NCBI GenBank assembly: GCA_007117945.1
Contig: SKTN01000390.1
Span: 1 to 17,367, forward strand
Direction of reading: 5' to 3'
Length of the DNA: 17,367 bases
Source of the DNA: Nitriliruptoraceae bacterium
GTDB taxonomy: Bacteria > Actinomycetota > Nitriliruptoria > Nitriliruptorales > Nitriliruptoraceae
Below are positions 1-7,573 of the stretch, piece by piece (position 1 is the stretch's first letter; every line of letters begins with the position of its first letter). Below the pieces are notes generated by a model. It worked only from the letters and a program-made list of their open reading frames with translations, did no database searches and was not told the DNA's origin. The translations under genes were made by a program, and so were the position numbers.

Positions 1-324
1 CGCGCCCTCGCAGGCGCCGCCGGATGGCCGATAGCGCTGCACGAGATCTAGCAAGGGAGATCCTCCCGGAACGCGAACCGTCGCGGCTCTCCCTACCGGT
101 CGCGCAACGCCGACCATGGCCCGAAGGACCGCAGTCGAACCGCCGCGAACCAACGCGTGCGGGCCCTCCGCTACCTCACGTTCCTCGTACCTCTCAGGAT
201 CATCTCCAGGGTCCAGAACCGTGCGTGAACTCGCCCATCCTGTCCTCGCGCAGAGTGTCGCCGCCGTGCTCAAACGACGTGTCGCCCAACACCCCCTCGG
301 CCCGCCCTGTCGTGCCCCGAGCGA
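1..324. other. Left-edge stretch with no supported gene
   Basis: This stretch lies downstream of the leftward membrane-protein gene. The open frames crossing it on both strands lack a plausible ribosome binding site, and their translations are rich in Arg, Pro and Ser, typical of shadow frames in GC-rich DNA. A short imperfect palindrome near 55-68 (gggagatcctccc) is too small to call a terminator. I see no tRNA: one GGTTCGA-like string on the minus strand near 135-150 lacks a matching stem. It may include the 3' untranslated region of the 325-771 gene and the control region of a gene beyond the edge. Confidence 0.5.
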
Positions 325-771
325 TCAGCGTTCGGCGTGGATCTCCCGCGCGGCGCGGGCGATGACGATGCCGCCGCCCAAGGTCATGATGAGACCGATA
401 CCCGGCAGCCAGCCGCGGAAGCCGACCAGGCTGATGGTGTGCACCAGCTGCCAGATCGGGAGGGCGATCGTGAGGGCGGCGATGCCGATGGCATGCGCCA
501 GGACGACCCGTCGGCTGCGCACCAACGAGACGCCCATGCCGATCACCCCTGCGAACACCGTCCAGCTGCCGGCGCCGCGCATGCCGGTGAAGGTCCCCAC
601 CCCGGTCATCAGCCACGGGAGGAACGCCCCCACGGTGATCAGGACGCTGGCCCACAGCAGGGTCTGCTGACCGTGCCCGGCGTAGGGCCATCTCGCTCGG
701 GGCGCGACACCCGGCACGGCGGTCTCCCCGGTCGGGGAGGCTGGGGCTGAAGGGGGCATGGTCGTGTCCAT
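325..771 (-). CDS. Small four-helix integral membrane protein, unknown function
   Basis: The predicted protein has 148 residues. A Pro/Ala/Ser-rich cytoplasmic-type leader of about 35 residues is followed by four hydrophobic segments (about 40-58, 66-84, 90-110 and 118-138) and a short charged tail ending EIHAER. It contains no catalytic motif that I recognise, so no function is assigned. The frame stays open upstream to an ATG at 855. I prefer the ATG at 771 because the -10-like hexamer TAGCGT ends exactly seven bases before it, the arrangement expected for a leaderless actinobacterial mRNA. No clear Shine-Dalgarno precedes either start. The gene diverges from the DUF4212 symporter operon across about 290 bp of non-coding DNA. 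A functional link to that operon is not shown by the sequence. Confidence 0.7.
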   Translation of the reverse strand: MDTTMPPSAPASPTGETAVPGVAPRARWPYAGHGQQTLLWASVLITVGAFLPWLMTGVGTFTGMRGAGSWTVFAGVIGMGVSLVRSRRVVLAHAIGIAALTIALPIWQLVHTISLVGFRGWLPGIGLIMTLGGGIVIARAAREIHAER

Positions 772-778
772 GTCGCGG

Positions 779-784
779 ACGCTA
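779..784 (-). promoter_or_regulatory. Candidate -10 element for the membrane-protein gene, leaderless arrangement
   Basis: TAGCGT on the minus strand fits the actinobacterial TAnnnT -10 pattern and ends seven bases before the ATG at 771. Transcription would therefore begin at or beside the start codon. No good -35 hexamer is visible. Without start-site mapping this remains a prediction. Confidence 0.4.
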
Positions 785-1063
785 ACTGGCGCGTGGAGGT
801 CCTGAACAGGAGGTTGCAGCGAGCGGCGCCGTGTCCGGCGCGAGTGGTCGTTCACCCGTCCCCAGCGGCACGGTCGCTCCCGGTCCCGTCGGGAGGAGGC
901 AGGGGACCGCTCGGTCCTGGGTTCGCTCCGCTCGTGCCCCCGGGTCTTGCCGCGATCGTGCTAGCGGTGTTTCCGTCGCACGGCAACGGGTGTGGCTCGC
1001 CGCTCACCAGTCGTTGTATCGATGGGGACGATCCGCCGTACGTGCTGGACGAGGGAGGACAGC

Positions 1064-1369
1064 GTGAGCGAGTCGAGGCAACCCGGTGCGCCGGACAACG
1101 ACTGGCGTGTGCAGTACTGGAAGCGCAACCTCCGGCTGATGGTCGGTCTGCTCGTGGTCTGGTTCGCGGTGTCCTTCGGCGCCGGGATCCTGTTCGTGGA
1201 GCAGCTGAACGAGATCGTGATCGGCGACTTCCCCCTGGGATTCTGGTTCGCGCAACAGGGGTCCATCTACACCTTCGTGGTGCTGATCCTGGTCTACGCC
1301 CTGCGCATGGACCGCCTGGACGAGGAGTTCGGCGTCGACGAGCGTGACGCGGAGGGGAACCGACTGTGA
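1064..1369 (+). CDS. DUF4212 small subunit of sodium:solute symporter
   Basis: The 101-residue protein has two hydrophobic segments, about 27-48 (following WKRNLRLM) and about 72-92 (the GSIYTFVVLILVYAL region). An acidic, charged C-terminus follows. This matches the DUF4212 family, small membrane proteins encoded immediately before SLC5-type symporters and thought to be their partner subunit. I chose the GTG at 1064 because GGGAGG at 1053-1058 precedes it at good spacing; the in-frame ATG at 992 has no ribosome binding site. The stop overlaps the start of the large symporter gene by four bases (GTGA at 1366-1369), implying translational coupling and co-assembly. The upstream region 772-1063 is non-coding, and I see no confident promoter hexamers or operator in it. 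Confidence 0.88.
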   Translation: MSESRQPGAPDNDWRVQYWKRNLRLMVGLLVVWFAVSFGAGILFVEQLNEIVIGDFPLGFWFAQQGSIYTFVVLILVYALRMDRLDEEFGVDERDAEGNRL

Positions 1370-3075
1370 GCGCCATCCAGTTCTGGACCACGATCTTCAT
1401 CGTCCTCAGCTTCACGGTCTACATCTACATCGCCTGGCGCAGCCGGGTGAAGGAGACCGCCGGGTTCTACGTCGCGGGACAGGGGATCCCGACCGTGGCC
1501 AACGGCGCCGCGGTGGCTGCGGACTGGATGTCTGCAGCCTCCTTCATCTCCATGGCCGGGCTCATCGCCTTCCTCGGCTACGACGGTGCGATCTACCTCA
1601 TGGGCTGGACAGGCGGGTACGTGCTGCTCGCCTTGTTGCTGGCGCCCTACCTGCGGAAGTGGGGCAAGTTCACGGTCCCGGAGTTCGTCGGTGACCGCTA
1701 CAGCGAGCTCGTGCGCACCATCGCAGCGGGCGCAGCCATCCTCATCTCCTTCACCTACGTGGTCGGCCAGATGCGTGGTGGCGGCATCGTGTTCAGCCGG
1801 TTCCTCAACCTGCCCGTCGCCGGCGGCGTCGCGGTCGCCGCGGCGATCATCTTCACCTACGCGGTGCTCGGTGGGATGAAGGGCATCACCTGGACCCAGG
1901 TGGCCCAGTACACCGTGCTGATCATCGCCTACCTCATCCCGGCGTTCGCGATCGCGCAGACGATCACCGGCTTCCCGATCCCGCAGATCTCGTTCGGCTC
2001 CGTGCTCGCGGAACTGAACGCGCTGTCCATCGAGTTCGGGTTGGACTCCTACACCGAGCCCTTCACGGCTCGACCTCAGATCGACGTGTTCCTCGTCACC
2101 ATGTCGCTGATGATCGGCACGGCCGGACTGCCCCACGTCATCATCCGCTTCTACACCACGAAGTCGGTCCGTGGTGCGCGTTACTCGGCCTTCTGGGCGC
2201 TGCTGTTCATCGCGCTCCTGTACTCCACCGCGCCGGCGGTGGGGGCGTTCGCGAAGTTCAACATCCTCGACGGTGTCGGTGGGACCGCGGTGACGGAACT
2301 GCCTGACTGGATCGAGAGCTGGGAGGCCACCGGCCTGGTGACCGTGAACCCCGACGTGGACACCATCGAGTCGATCAGCAACAACGCGGCCGATGGGGCC
2401 GACCTCACCGTGGACAACGACATCCTGGTGCTCGCCAACCCGGAGATCGCGGGTCTGCCCGCTCCGGTCGTCGGTCTGGTGGCCGCCGGTGGCATGGCGG
2501 CGGCGATGTCGACCGCGGCCGGTCTGCTGCTGGTGATCAGTTCCTCGGCATCCCACGACTTCTACTTCCGCCGCGTCAAGAAGGGCCACGCGTCAGAGTC
2601 AGAGAAGCTGCTCGTCGGGCGGCTGGCCATGGCCGGCGCCGTGGTCATCGCCGTGATCGGCGGGATCAACCCACCTGCCTTCGTGGCACAGGTCGTGGCC
2701 TTCGCGTTCGGGTTGGGGGCGGCGAGCTTCTTCCCAACCCTTGTGCTCGGGATCTTCTGGAAACGCTGCAACGCGAAGGGCGCGGCTGCGGGGATGAGCG
2801 CCGGGTTGCTCTTCACCGCCACCTACATGATCTGGTCGCTGTACATCTCCCCCGGATCGACGGTGCTCAACATCAGTCCGGAGGGCATCGGCACGGTTGG
2901 TGCGCTGGTCAACTTCGCGGTCGCCATCATCGTGTCGAAGTCGACCGAGCCACCCTCGGAGGAGCTGATGGAGCTGGTCGAGAACATGCGCTACCCGGCG
3001 ATGACCCGGCGTGACGGCCGTCCGGTGGAACCCATCGCGGAGCAGGCACCCCCGGCCGAGCCAGGCGGCGTCTGA
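1366..3075 (+). CDS. Sodium:solute symporter (SLC5/SSS family), VC_2705/ActP-like large subunit
   Basis: This 569-residue polytopic membrane protein has about a dozen hydrophobic segments. Diagnostic family signatures are AGQGIPT with ADWMSAASF (about 37-60), GGMKGITWTQ (169-178) and GTAGLPHVIIRFYT (251-264), all shared with acetate and monocarboxylate symporters of the ActP type. An acidic insert rich in Asp and Asn (about 310-365) sits between helices, probably outside the cell, and is typical of the subgroup paired with DUF4212. The C-terminus after the last helix is soluble and Pro-rich. The family moves small carboxylates such as acetate, propionate or pyruvate with Na+; the exact substrate cannot be read from sequence. 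The GTG start at 1366 overlaps the DUF4212 stop, with GGAGGGG at 1351-1357 as ribosome binding site. It is the last gene of its operon, followed by strong hairpins. Confidence 0.93.
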   Translation: MSAIQFWTTIFIVLSFTVYIYIAWRSRVKETAGFYVAGQGIPTVANGAAVAADWMSAASFISMAGLIAFLGYDGAIYLMGWTGGYVLLALLLAPYLRKWGKFTVPEFVGDRYSELVRTIAAGAAILISFTYVVGQMRGGGIVFSRFLNLPVAGGVAVAAAIIFTYAVLGGMKGITWTQVAQYTVLIIAYLIPAFAIAQTITGFPIPQISFGSVLAELNALSIEFGLDSYTEPFTARPQIDVFLVTMSLMIGTAGLPHVIIRFYTTKSVRGARYSAFWALLFIALLYSTAPAVGAFAKFNILDGVGGTAVTELPDWIESWEATGLVTVNPDVDTIESISNNAADGADLTVDNDILVLANPEIAGLPAPVVGLVAAGGMAAAMSTAAGLLLVISSSASHDFYFRRVKKGHASESEKLLVGRLAMAGAVVIAVIGGINPPAFVAQVVAFAFGLGAASFFPTLVLGIFWKRCNAKGAAAGMSAGLLFTATYMIWSLYISPGSTVLNISPEGIGTVGALVNFAVAIIVSKSTEPPSEELMELVENMRYPAMTRRDGRPVEPIAEQAPPAEPGGV

Positions 3076-3093
3076 TCCGAGATGTCGGCATGA

Positions 3094-3132
3094 CGGCGTG
3101 CTCCGGTCGGTAGCCCCGACCGGAGCACGCCG
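3094..3132. terminator. Perfect 17-bp hairpin just after the symporter gene
   Basis: Arms at 3094-3110 and 3116-3132 are exact reverse complements, with a five-base loop (tagcc). The stem begins 19 bases after the symporter stop codon. No T-run follows, as is common for high-GC actinobacterial terminators. It probably ends the DUF4212-symporter transcript or protects its 3' end. Confidence 0.75.
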
Positions 3133-3151
3133 CTGCCGACGAGCACGGCGA

Positions 3152-3259
3152 GCGGGTGGTCGGTGCTGATCGTGGACGAAGCCGGCAGCTGCCATGGGGC
3201 GGCAGCCTCTCCGGCGAACCCGGCGCTCGGCCCGGGACACCGACCGACCAGCTGCCCGC
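3152..3259. other. Foldable spacer between hairpins, possible multibranched RNA structure
   Basis: Segment ends can pair over a long range: 3152-3156 (gcggg) with 3255-3259 (cccgc), and 3157-3163 (tggtcgg) with 3244-3250 (ccgacca). Inside is a smaller hairpin with GCTGCC at 3188-3193, a seven-base loop and GGCAGC at 3201-3206. It is supported by a second helix, 3181-3185 with 3211-3215. No believable reading frame covers this spacer. It could be an extended 3' UTR structure or a small RNA, but high GC content makes chance pairing common. Confidence 0.3.
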
Positions 3260-3262
3260 GAT

Positions 3263-3304
3263 GCGTGGCTGGTCCCTGGGCGTGAGCCCAGGGACCAGCC
3301 ACGC
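3263..3304. terminator. Perfect 19-bp hairpin in the convergent gap
   Basis: Arms 3263-3281 and 3286-3304 match perfectly around the four-base loop gtga. There is no T-run. Symmetric stems can act in both directions, so this may serve the symporter operon on the plus strand, the acyl-CoA synthetase operon on the minus strand, or both. The loop-proximal part (cctgggc/gcccagg) is shared with the next hairpin, suggesting related elements. Confidence 0.65.
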
Positions 3305-3331
3305 TCGGACGGGTGACGGCCGTGGGAGGCA

Positions 3332-3379
3332 GTTGGGTGGTCGTTGCCTGGGCTCCAGCCCAGGCAACGACCACCCAAC
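3332..3379. terminator. Perfect 22-bp hairpin in the convergent gap
   Basis: Arms 3332-3353 and 3358-3379 are perfect reverse complements with a four-base loop (tcca). This is the longest perfect inverted repeat I found in the window. It lies about 150 bases past the stop of the leftward acyl-CoA synthetase gene and is probably its terminator, possibly bidirectional. A REP-like repetitive extragenic palindrome is an alternative. Confidence 0.65.
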
Positions 3380-3380
3380 G

Positions 3381-3490
3381 GGGCGGTGGGGAGGGGCGTG
3401 GGGGGTCCGCGGGCGGTCGGGACGGGCGGTGGGGAGGGGCGTGGGGGGTCCGCGGGCGGTCGGGACGGGTTCTAGGGAGGGGCGTGGGGG
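3381..3490. repeat. 43-bp tandem direct repeat, about 2.5 copies
   Basis: Two identical 43-base units occupy 3381-3423 and 3424-3466, each beginning gggcggtggggagggg. A degenerate third part-copy runs from 3467 to about 3490, beginning gggttctagggagggg. The plus strand is extremely G-rich, with many runs of three to six G. The array sits between the last hairpin and the 3' end of the leftward acyl-CoA synthetase gene and does not enter the coding sequence. Confidence 0.9.
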
Positions 3491-3525
3491 AGCGTTCGGC
3501 CCGGGTGCCGGTCGCCGAGCCGGTC

Positions 3526-5064
3526 TCAGCCGCCGCTGACCTGGCGCTCCTGGCCCTCCCAGTAGGTCGCGCGCAGGCGGAACTTCTGCAGCTTGCCGGT
3601 GGCGGTGCGGGGCAGGGCGTCACGCAGCTCGATCGAGGTCGGACACTTGTAGTGGGCCAGCCGCTCCCGGCAGTAGGCGATCAGCTCCTCGCCGGTGACG
3701 TCGGCGTGCTCGGCCGTGGGGACCACCAGGGCCTTGACCGTCTCCCCCCACCGCTCGTCGGGGACGCCGATGACCGCGACCTCGGCGACGGCCGGGTGGC
3801 CGTGCAGGGCGTCCTCCACCTCGATGGAGGAGACGTTCTCCCCACCGGTGATGATCACGTCCTTCTTGCGGTCGACGATGGTGAGGTAGCCCTCGTCGTC
3901 GAGGGTGCCGCCGTCGCCGGTGTGGAACCACCGGTCGGCCAGGGCAGCCTCGCTGGCCTGGGGCTGTTCCCAGTAGCCGGCCAGCACGTGGTTGCCGCGG
4001 GCGAGCACCTGGCCCTGCGCGTCGGTGGTCAGGGTCACGCCCAGCGCCGGTGCGCCGGCGCGCATCAGCTTGCCGGCGCGTTCGTTGGGGGAGAGCCCGT
4101 CCCACTCCGCGCGCGTGCGGTTGAAGGTCAACAGCGGGGAGGTCTCGGTCAGGCCGTAGAGCTGCATGAACTCCCAACCGAGCTCGGTCTCCACGCGTTC
4201 GATGGTGCGCGTCGGGGGTGGCGCGCCCGCCACCAGCATCCGCACCCGGTCACGGCCCGGTACCTCGTCCCACTCGCGCGCGGCGTCCAGGATCATGGCC
4301 ATCACCGCGGGCGCACCGCACAGCAGGGTGACACCGTGATCGCGGACGCGACGCAGGATCTCGTGGCCATCGACCTTGCGCAACAGGATCTGCGGCACGC
4401 CCATGGCGGTGGCCGCGAAGGGCATGCCCCAGCCGTTGACGTGGAACAGCGGCAGGGTGTGCAGGTACACGTCACGGTCGCTGACACCGGCGTGCCAGCC
4501 GAGCGTCGTGGCGTTCAGCCACAGCGAGCGGTGGGTCAGCTGCACGCCCTTGGGACGGGCGGTGGTCCCGGAGGTGTAGTTGATCGTCGCGGTCGCGGTC
4601 TCGTCCGCGGCCCAGGCGGCCGGGGCGACGCCGTCGAGGGAGAGCTGATCGTCGTCACGACCGAACACCAGCGTGCGTGCGACCTCCAGCCCCGCGACGG
4701 TGTCCTCGAGCTCGGGGTCCACCAGCAGCACCGACGCCCCGCTGTCGGAGAGGATGTAGCGGATCTCCTCACGGTGCAGCCGGAAGTTGATCGGCACCAG
4801 GACCCGACCCGATCCGCTGACCCCGAAGAAGGCCACGATCATCCGGGCGCTGTTCTGCGACAGGATCGCGACGCGCGCACCCACCGCGATGCCGTCGCGG
4901 TCGAGCGCGGCCGCCTGCGCGTCGGCGAGCTCGCGCACCTGCCGGTAGGTCAGCGCACCGAGGGAGGCCGCCGGCTGGTCGGGTTCGTCCACCAACCCGA
5001 TCCGATCGCCGTACGCGGTGACCGCCCGGGCGAGGTGGTCGTTGATCGTGAGCGCAACGTGCAT
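3526..5064 (-). CDS. Acyl-CoA synthetase (AMP-forming), FadD-like
   Basis: The 512-residue enzyme belongs to the class I adenylate-forming family. It would activate a carboxylate with ATP to an acyl-AMP and then form the CoA thioester in the cytoplasm. Core motifs are intact: the P-loop YTSGTTARPKG (163-173), LPLFHVNGWGMPF (204-216), YGLTE (303-307), HTGD with Asp384, DRKKD with Arg399, and the C-terminal TATGK with catalytic Lys491. The FHVNGWG motif resembles medium- and long-chain fatty-acyl-CoA ligases more than acetyl-CoA synthetase, which is also usually longer (about 650 residues). Chain length is therefore open. AGGAGG stands just before the ATG at 5064, deciding the start. It is the third gene of a leftward set, 23 bases after the exonuclease gene. 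Its neighbours suggest it activates carboxylates imported by the symporters. Confidence 0.92.
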   Translation of the reverse strand: MHVALTINDHLARAVTAYGDRIGLVDEPDQPAASLGALTYRQVRELADAQAAALDRDGIAVGARVAILSQNSARMIVAFFGVSGSGRVLVPINFRLHREEIRYILSDSGASVLLVDPELEDTVAGLEVARTLVFGRDDDQLSLDGVAPAAWAADETATATINYTSGTTARPKGVQLTHRSLWLNATTLGWHAGVSDRDVYLHTLPLFHVNGWGMPFAATAMGVPQILLRKVDGHEILRRVRDHGVTLLCGAPAVMAMILDAAREWDEVPGRDRVRMLVAGAPPPTRTIERVETELGWEFMQLYGLTETSPLLTFNRTRAEWDGLSPNERAGKLMRAGAPALGVTLTTDAQGQVLARGNHVLAGYWEQPQASEAALADRWFHTGDGGTLDDEGYLTIVDRKKDVIITGGENVSSIEVEDALHGHPAVAEVAVIGVPDERWGETVKALVVPTAEHADVTGEELIAYCRERLAHYKCPTSIELRDALPRTATGKLQKFRLRATYWEGQERQVSGG

Positions 5065-5087
5065 CGTGTCCTCCTGGGGACGGTCGG

Positions 5088-5711
5088 TCACCGAGCGAGA
5101 CGGGCTCGCAAGGCCAGGTAGAGCTCGGCGGTCGCGACGGCGTCCGCCCCCGCGTCGTGGGCGTGGTGCGGGGGGAGCCCGAAGGCCGCACGGGCGCCGG
5201 CGAGGTCGCGGGGCAGCCGCCTGCCGCTGCCCGTGGCCCGTTCGCGGGCACGGCAGCGACCGATGAGTTCGACGGTGTCGATGATGGCGGGGCCCGGCCA
5301 TGCGCAGTGCGTCGCGGCACAGGCCCGACGCAGCACCCGGACGTCGAGGGGTGCGTGATGCACCAGCAGCGCATCCGCCGTGGCGATGGCACCCAGCACC
5401 ACCGGGAGGACCTGCGAGAGGGGTGGGGCGACGGCGACCTCGCTGGGTCGCAGATGGTGGGCGGAGATGCCGTCCTCCGCGGAGCCCACCGCGGGCCGCA
5501 CCAACGTCGTGGTCAGCTCCCCGATCCGCACCGCTCCGTCGACGATCGGGACCGTGCCGATGGCGATCACCTCGGCGTTGGCGGGGTCGTAGCCCGTGGT
5601 CTCCAGATCGAGGGCCAGCAGCCGGTGCGGGTGTTCCCGGCGGCGGAGCAGCCGCCGTCCGCGCACCAGCCCCAGAGACAACCCGGAGGTGTGGCCGAGT
5701 GCCGGGCTCAC
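5088..5711 (-). CDS. DEDDh-type 3'-5' exonuclease (DNA polymerase III epsilon-like)
   Basis: This 207-residue protein has the RNase T/DnaQ exonuclease fold. ExoI is LALDLETTG with Asp35 and Glu37, ExoII is HHAPLDVRVL with Asp123, and ExoIII is HDAGADA with His185 and Asp190, so all four acidic residues and the general-base His are present. Such enzymes remove nucleotides from 3' ends of DNA or RNA with two metal ions. About 30 basic residues precede the domain. It has no polymerase-binding tail that I can see, so it is probably a stand-alone nuclease rather than the replicative proofreader. The GTG start at 5711 overlaps the stop of the DUF294 gene by four bases, so the two are translationally coupled. 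Similar DnaQ-like genes occur beside DUF294 and acetate-symporter genes in other bacteria; their role there is not settled. Confidence 0.88.
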   Translation of the reverse strand: MSPALGHTSGLSLGLVRGRRLLRRREHPHRLLALDLETTGYDPANAEVIAIGTVPIVDGAVRIGELTTTLVRPAVGSAEDGISAHHLRPSEVAVAPPLSQVLPVVLGAIATADALLVHHAPLDVRVLRRACAATHCAWPGPAIIDTVELIGRCRARERATGSGRRLPRDLAGARAAFGLPPHHAHDAGADAVATAELYLALRARLAR

Positions 5712-7546
5712 CGCGACACCTCCTCGCCGCCGAGCCGCTGGATCGTGGACTGCTGGGTCCGTCCGACGGCGACGAAGGCCTCCTTGAGGTGACGCCGGCG
5801 GGTCGGTGTCAGCTCCTCGAGCACGATCCGGTTGGTTCGTTCCGTGTGCTGGCGCCAGGCACGCTGGTGGGCTTCCAGGCGGAGCTGCTGGAAGAAGCGG
5901 AAGGCCTCGGTCAGCTCCTCCGCGGCGTCGAGGGCCAGTCCGCCGTGCTCGACGGCGACCTCGAGGCGGTGGGTGGTCGAGCGCACGGAACTGCCCGCCT
6001 CGAAGGCGAGCAACCGACCCAGGGCGATGATCGGGTTGACGCCACCGGCCTTGAGATCGACGGTGCCGTCGGCGGTGCTGCGGACCCGGTGGAACAGCCC
6101 GAGGGGCGGCCGTGAAGTGCCCGCCGCAGCGGCCAGCCGTGCGAGCAGGACCCCGTCTCCCCGGTGGCGTCGCACCACCTCGTCGAGCTCGCCGACCTCG
6201 AGGCTGCCGGCGACGACGCGGTGGTCGAAGAAGATGCTGGTCTCGTACAGCGCCTGGACGTCAGGGGTGGTGATCCAGCCCGCGAACCGCCGCCGCCAGG
6301 TGTCCATCGTTCCGGACCAGTTGGTGGCCATCACCCCGCCGGGGCAGCGGGGCAGCCCCGCCGTGGCCAGGAGCTCGGTCACGTCGGTGGCCAGGGCGTG
6401 GAACCACGCCACACCGGCATCATCGGTCGCCTCGTGGACCAGGGCGTGGTCCTGGTCGCTTACCAGGGTCTGCTCACGGCGGGCGTCAGAGCCCAGGGTC
6501 AACCAGGCGTAGGCGCAGGGTGCGGGGCCGAGTTCCTCAGTGGCCAGCTGGATCGCCCGGCGCACCAGCACGTCGGAGAGCATGGAGACCGTGCGGGTGA
6601 CCTCCAGGGGGGAGAGACCTCCACTCAGCAGGCCTGCGACCGTGGCGTGCAGTTGGTCCGGCACCGCAGGGAAGGCGTCCCGGGACGCGGTCGCCAGCTC
6701 ACGCTGCACGTGGAAGGGGCTGGAGGCATCGGACCGCAGCAGGTCACCGGTGCTGACGATGCCGACCAGCCGCCCGTCGCGTTCGACGCCGAGGTGGTGC
6801 ATGGAGCGCTCGAGCATGGTCACCCGTGCCTCGGTGATCGAGGTGGACTCCTCCACGCTGAGGATCGGGCTGGAGGCGATGCGTCGGCCGGGTGTCGCCG
6901 GACCGTGCCCCTCGGCCAGTACCCGGTCGCGCAGGTCACGGGTGGTCACGATCGCGGGCGGGTCACTCGACAGCACCACCGAACTGACCGCTTCGGAGCG
7001 CATGGTGCGTGCGATCTCGCCGACGTCGGCCTCGGCGGGCAGGGTGACCAGCGGGCGACGCACCAGCGTGGTCACGGGCGCCATCGCGGCGGCGACGGGC
7101 GCACCGTCGACGTCCGATGGGCGCGAGGTGGCACGCAGTCGGCTCGCCAGCCCCCGGGTGACCTGGGCCGCGAAGTCCGGTGACCGGGTCAGGCGCCGGA
7201 CGACCTCGGCGGGCAGTCGGTACACGAGGAGGTCGTCGAGGGCGTCGACGTCGAACTCCGGTCGGGCGTCCTCGAGCACAGAGGGCAGCCCGAACCACTC
7301 CCCGGCCTCGACGCTCAGGGCCGGGACCCCGTCGCGGGAGAGCAGGGCGGTGCCCTTGCGCACCACGTGCAGGTGCGCGCTCGGCGTGCCGTCGCGGTGC
7401 AGGACGCGAGTTCCTGCCGGGACGTAGACCACCTCCATCGCGGCGGCGGCCTCGGCGAAGGCGTCGTCCGCCAGGCGGTCGAAGGGCGGCAGCACGCGGA
7501 GGAACGCCTCGGGGCCGAGGACCTCGTGCGCATCACGACCGGCCAA
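5708..7546 (-). CDS. cNMP-binding, CBS-pair and DUF294 nucleotidyltransferase-like protein
   Basis: The 612-residue cytoplasmic protein has four parts. A cyclic-nucleotide-binding-like fold spans about 10-140 and a pair of CBS domains about 155-275. A DUF294 nucleotidyltransferase domain covers about 285-430, and a C-terminal helical substrate-binding-like domain about 455-600. The nucleotidyltransferase signature is intact: Gly352-Ser353 followed by Asp364 and Asp366 (SDQD), as in GlnD/GlnE-type enzymes. The CBS and cNMP parts suggest control by adenine nucleotides or a cyclic nucleotide; the target is unknown. The frame extends to a GTG at 7573 without a ribosome binding site. I chose the TTG at 7546 because GGAGGG lies six bases before it and a -10-like TACGGT lies upstream at 7579-7574. 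It leads the leftward operon with the exonuclease and acyl-CoA synthetase and diverges from the ActP-LytSR operon. Confidence 0.9.
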   Translation of the reverse strand: MAGRDAHEVLGPEAFLRVLPPFDRLADDAFAEAAAAMEVVYVPAGTRVLHRDGTPSAHLHVVRKGTALLSRDGVPALSVEAGEWFGLPSVLEDARPEFDVDALDDLLVYRLPAEVVRRLTRSPDFAAQVTRGLASRLRATSRPSDVDGAPVAAAMAPVTTLVRRPLVTLPAEADVGEIARTMRSEAVSSVVLSSDPPAIVTTRDLRDRVLAEGHGPATPGRRIASSPILSVEESTSITEARVTMLERSMHHLGVERDGRLVGIVSTGDLLRSDASSPFHVQRELATASRDAFPAVPDQLHATVAGLLSGGLSPLEVTRTVSMLSDVLVRRAIQLATEELGPAPCAYAWLTLGSDARREQTLVSDQDHALVHEATDDAGVAWFHALATDVTELLATAGLPRCPGGVMATNWSGTMDTWRRRFAGWITTPDVQALYETSIFFDHRVVAGSLEVGELDEVVRRHRGDGVLLARLAAAAGTSRPPLGLFHRVRSTADGTVDLKAGGVNPIIALGRLLAFEAGSSVRSTTHRLEVAVEHGGLALDAAEELTEAFRFFQQLRLEAHQRAWRQHTERTNRIVLEELTPTRRRHLKEAFVAVGRTQQSTIQRLGGEEVSR

Positions 7547-7573
7547 CGTCGTCCCTCCGTCGCAGCCGGCCAC

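Noticed and set aside
135..150. GGTTCGA-like T-arm string on the minus strand, suggesting a tRNA
   Set aside because: The flanking bases do not form a T-stem, and no acceptor or anticodon stem can be placed around it.
824..841. Repeated CGGCGC at a 12-base period upstream of the DUF4212 operon, as a match to the repeat in the other control region
   Set aside because: Only six bases are shared and such GC strings are frequent here; it does not resemble the GTGGCGCCC repeat closely enough.
991..1008. TGTG...TCAC string upstream of the DUF4212 gene resembling a CRP/GlxR site
   Set aside because: The spacing between half-sites is nine bases rather than the expected seven, and the outer bases do not match, so I do not call an operator.
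1294..2589. 431-residue minus-strand open frame across the first symporter
   Set aside because: Asp/Arg/His/Gly-rich composition, no start signal, and opposite a clear SLC5 transporter.
3313..5121. 602-residue open frame on the plus strand opposite the acyl-CoA synthetase gene
   Set aside because: It is antisense to a gene with all adenylation motifs intact, has no ribosome binding site, and its translation is rich in Gly, Val, His and Gln without domain features. It is a GC-driven shadow frame.
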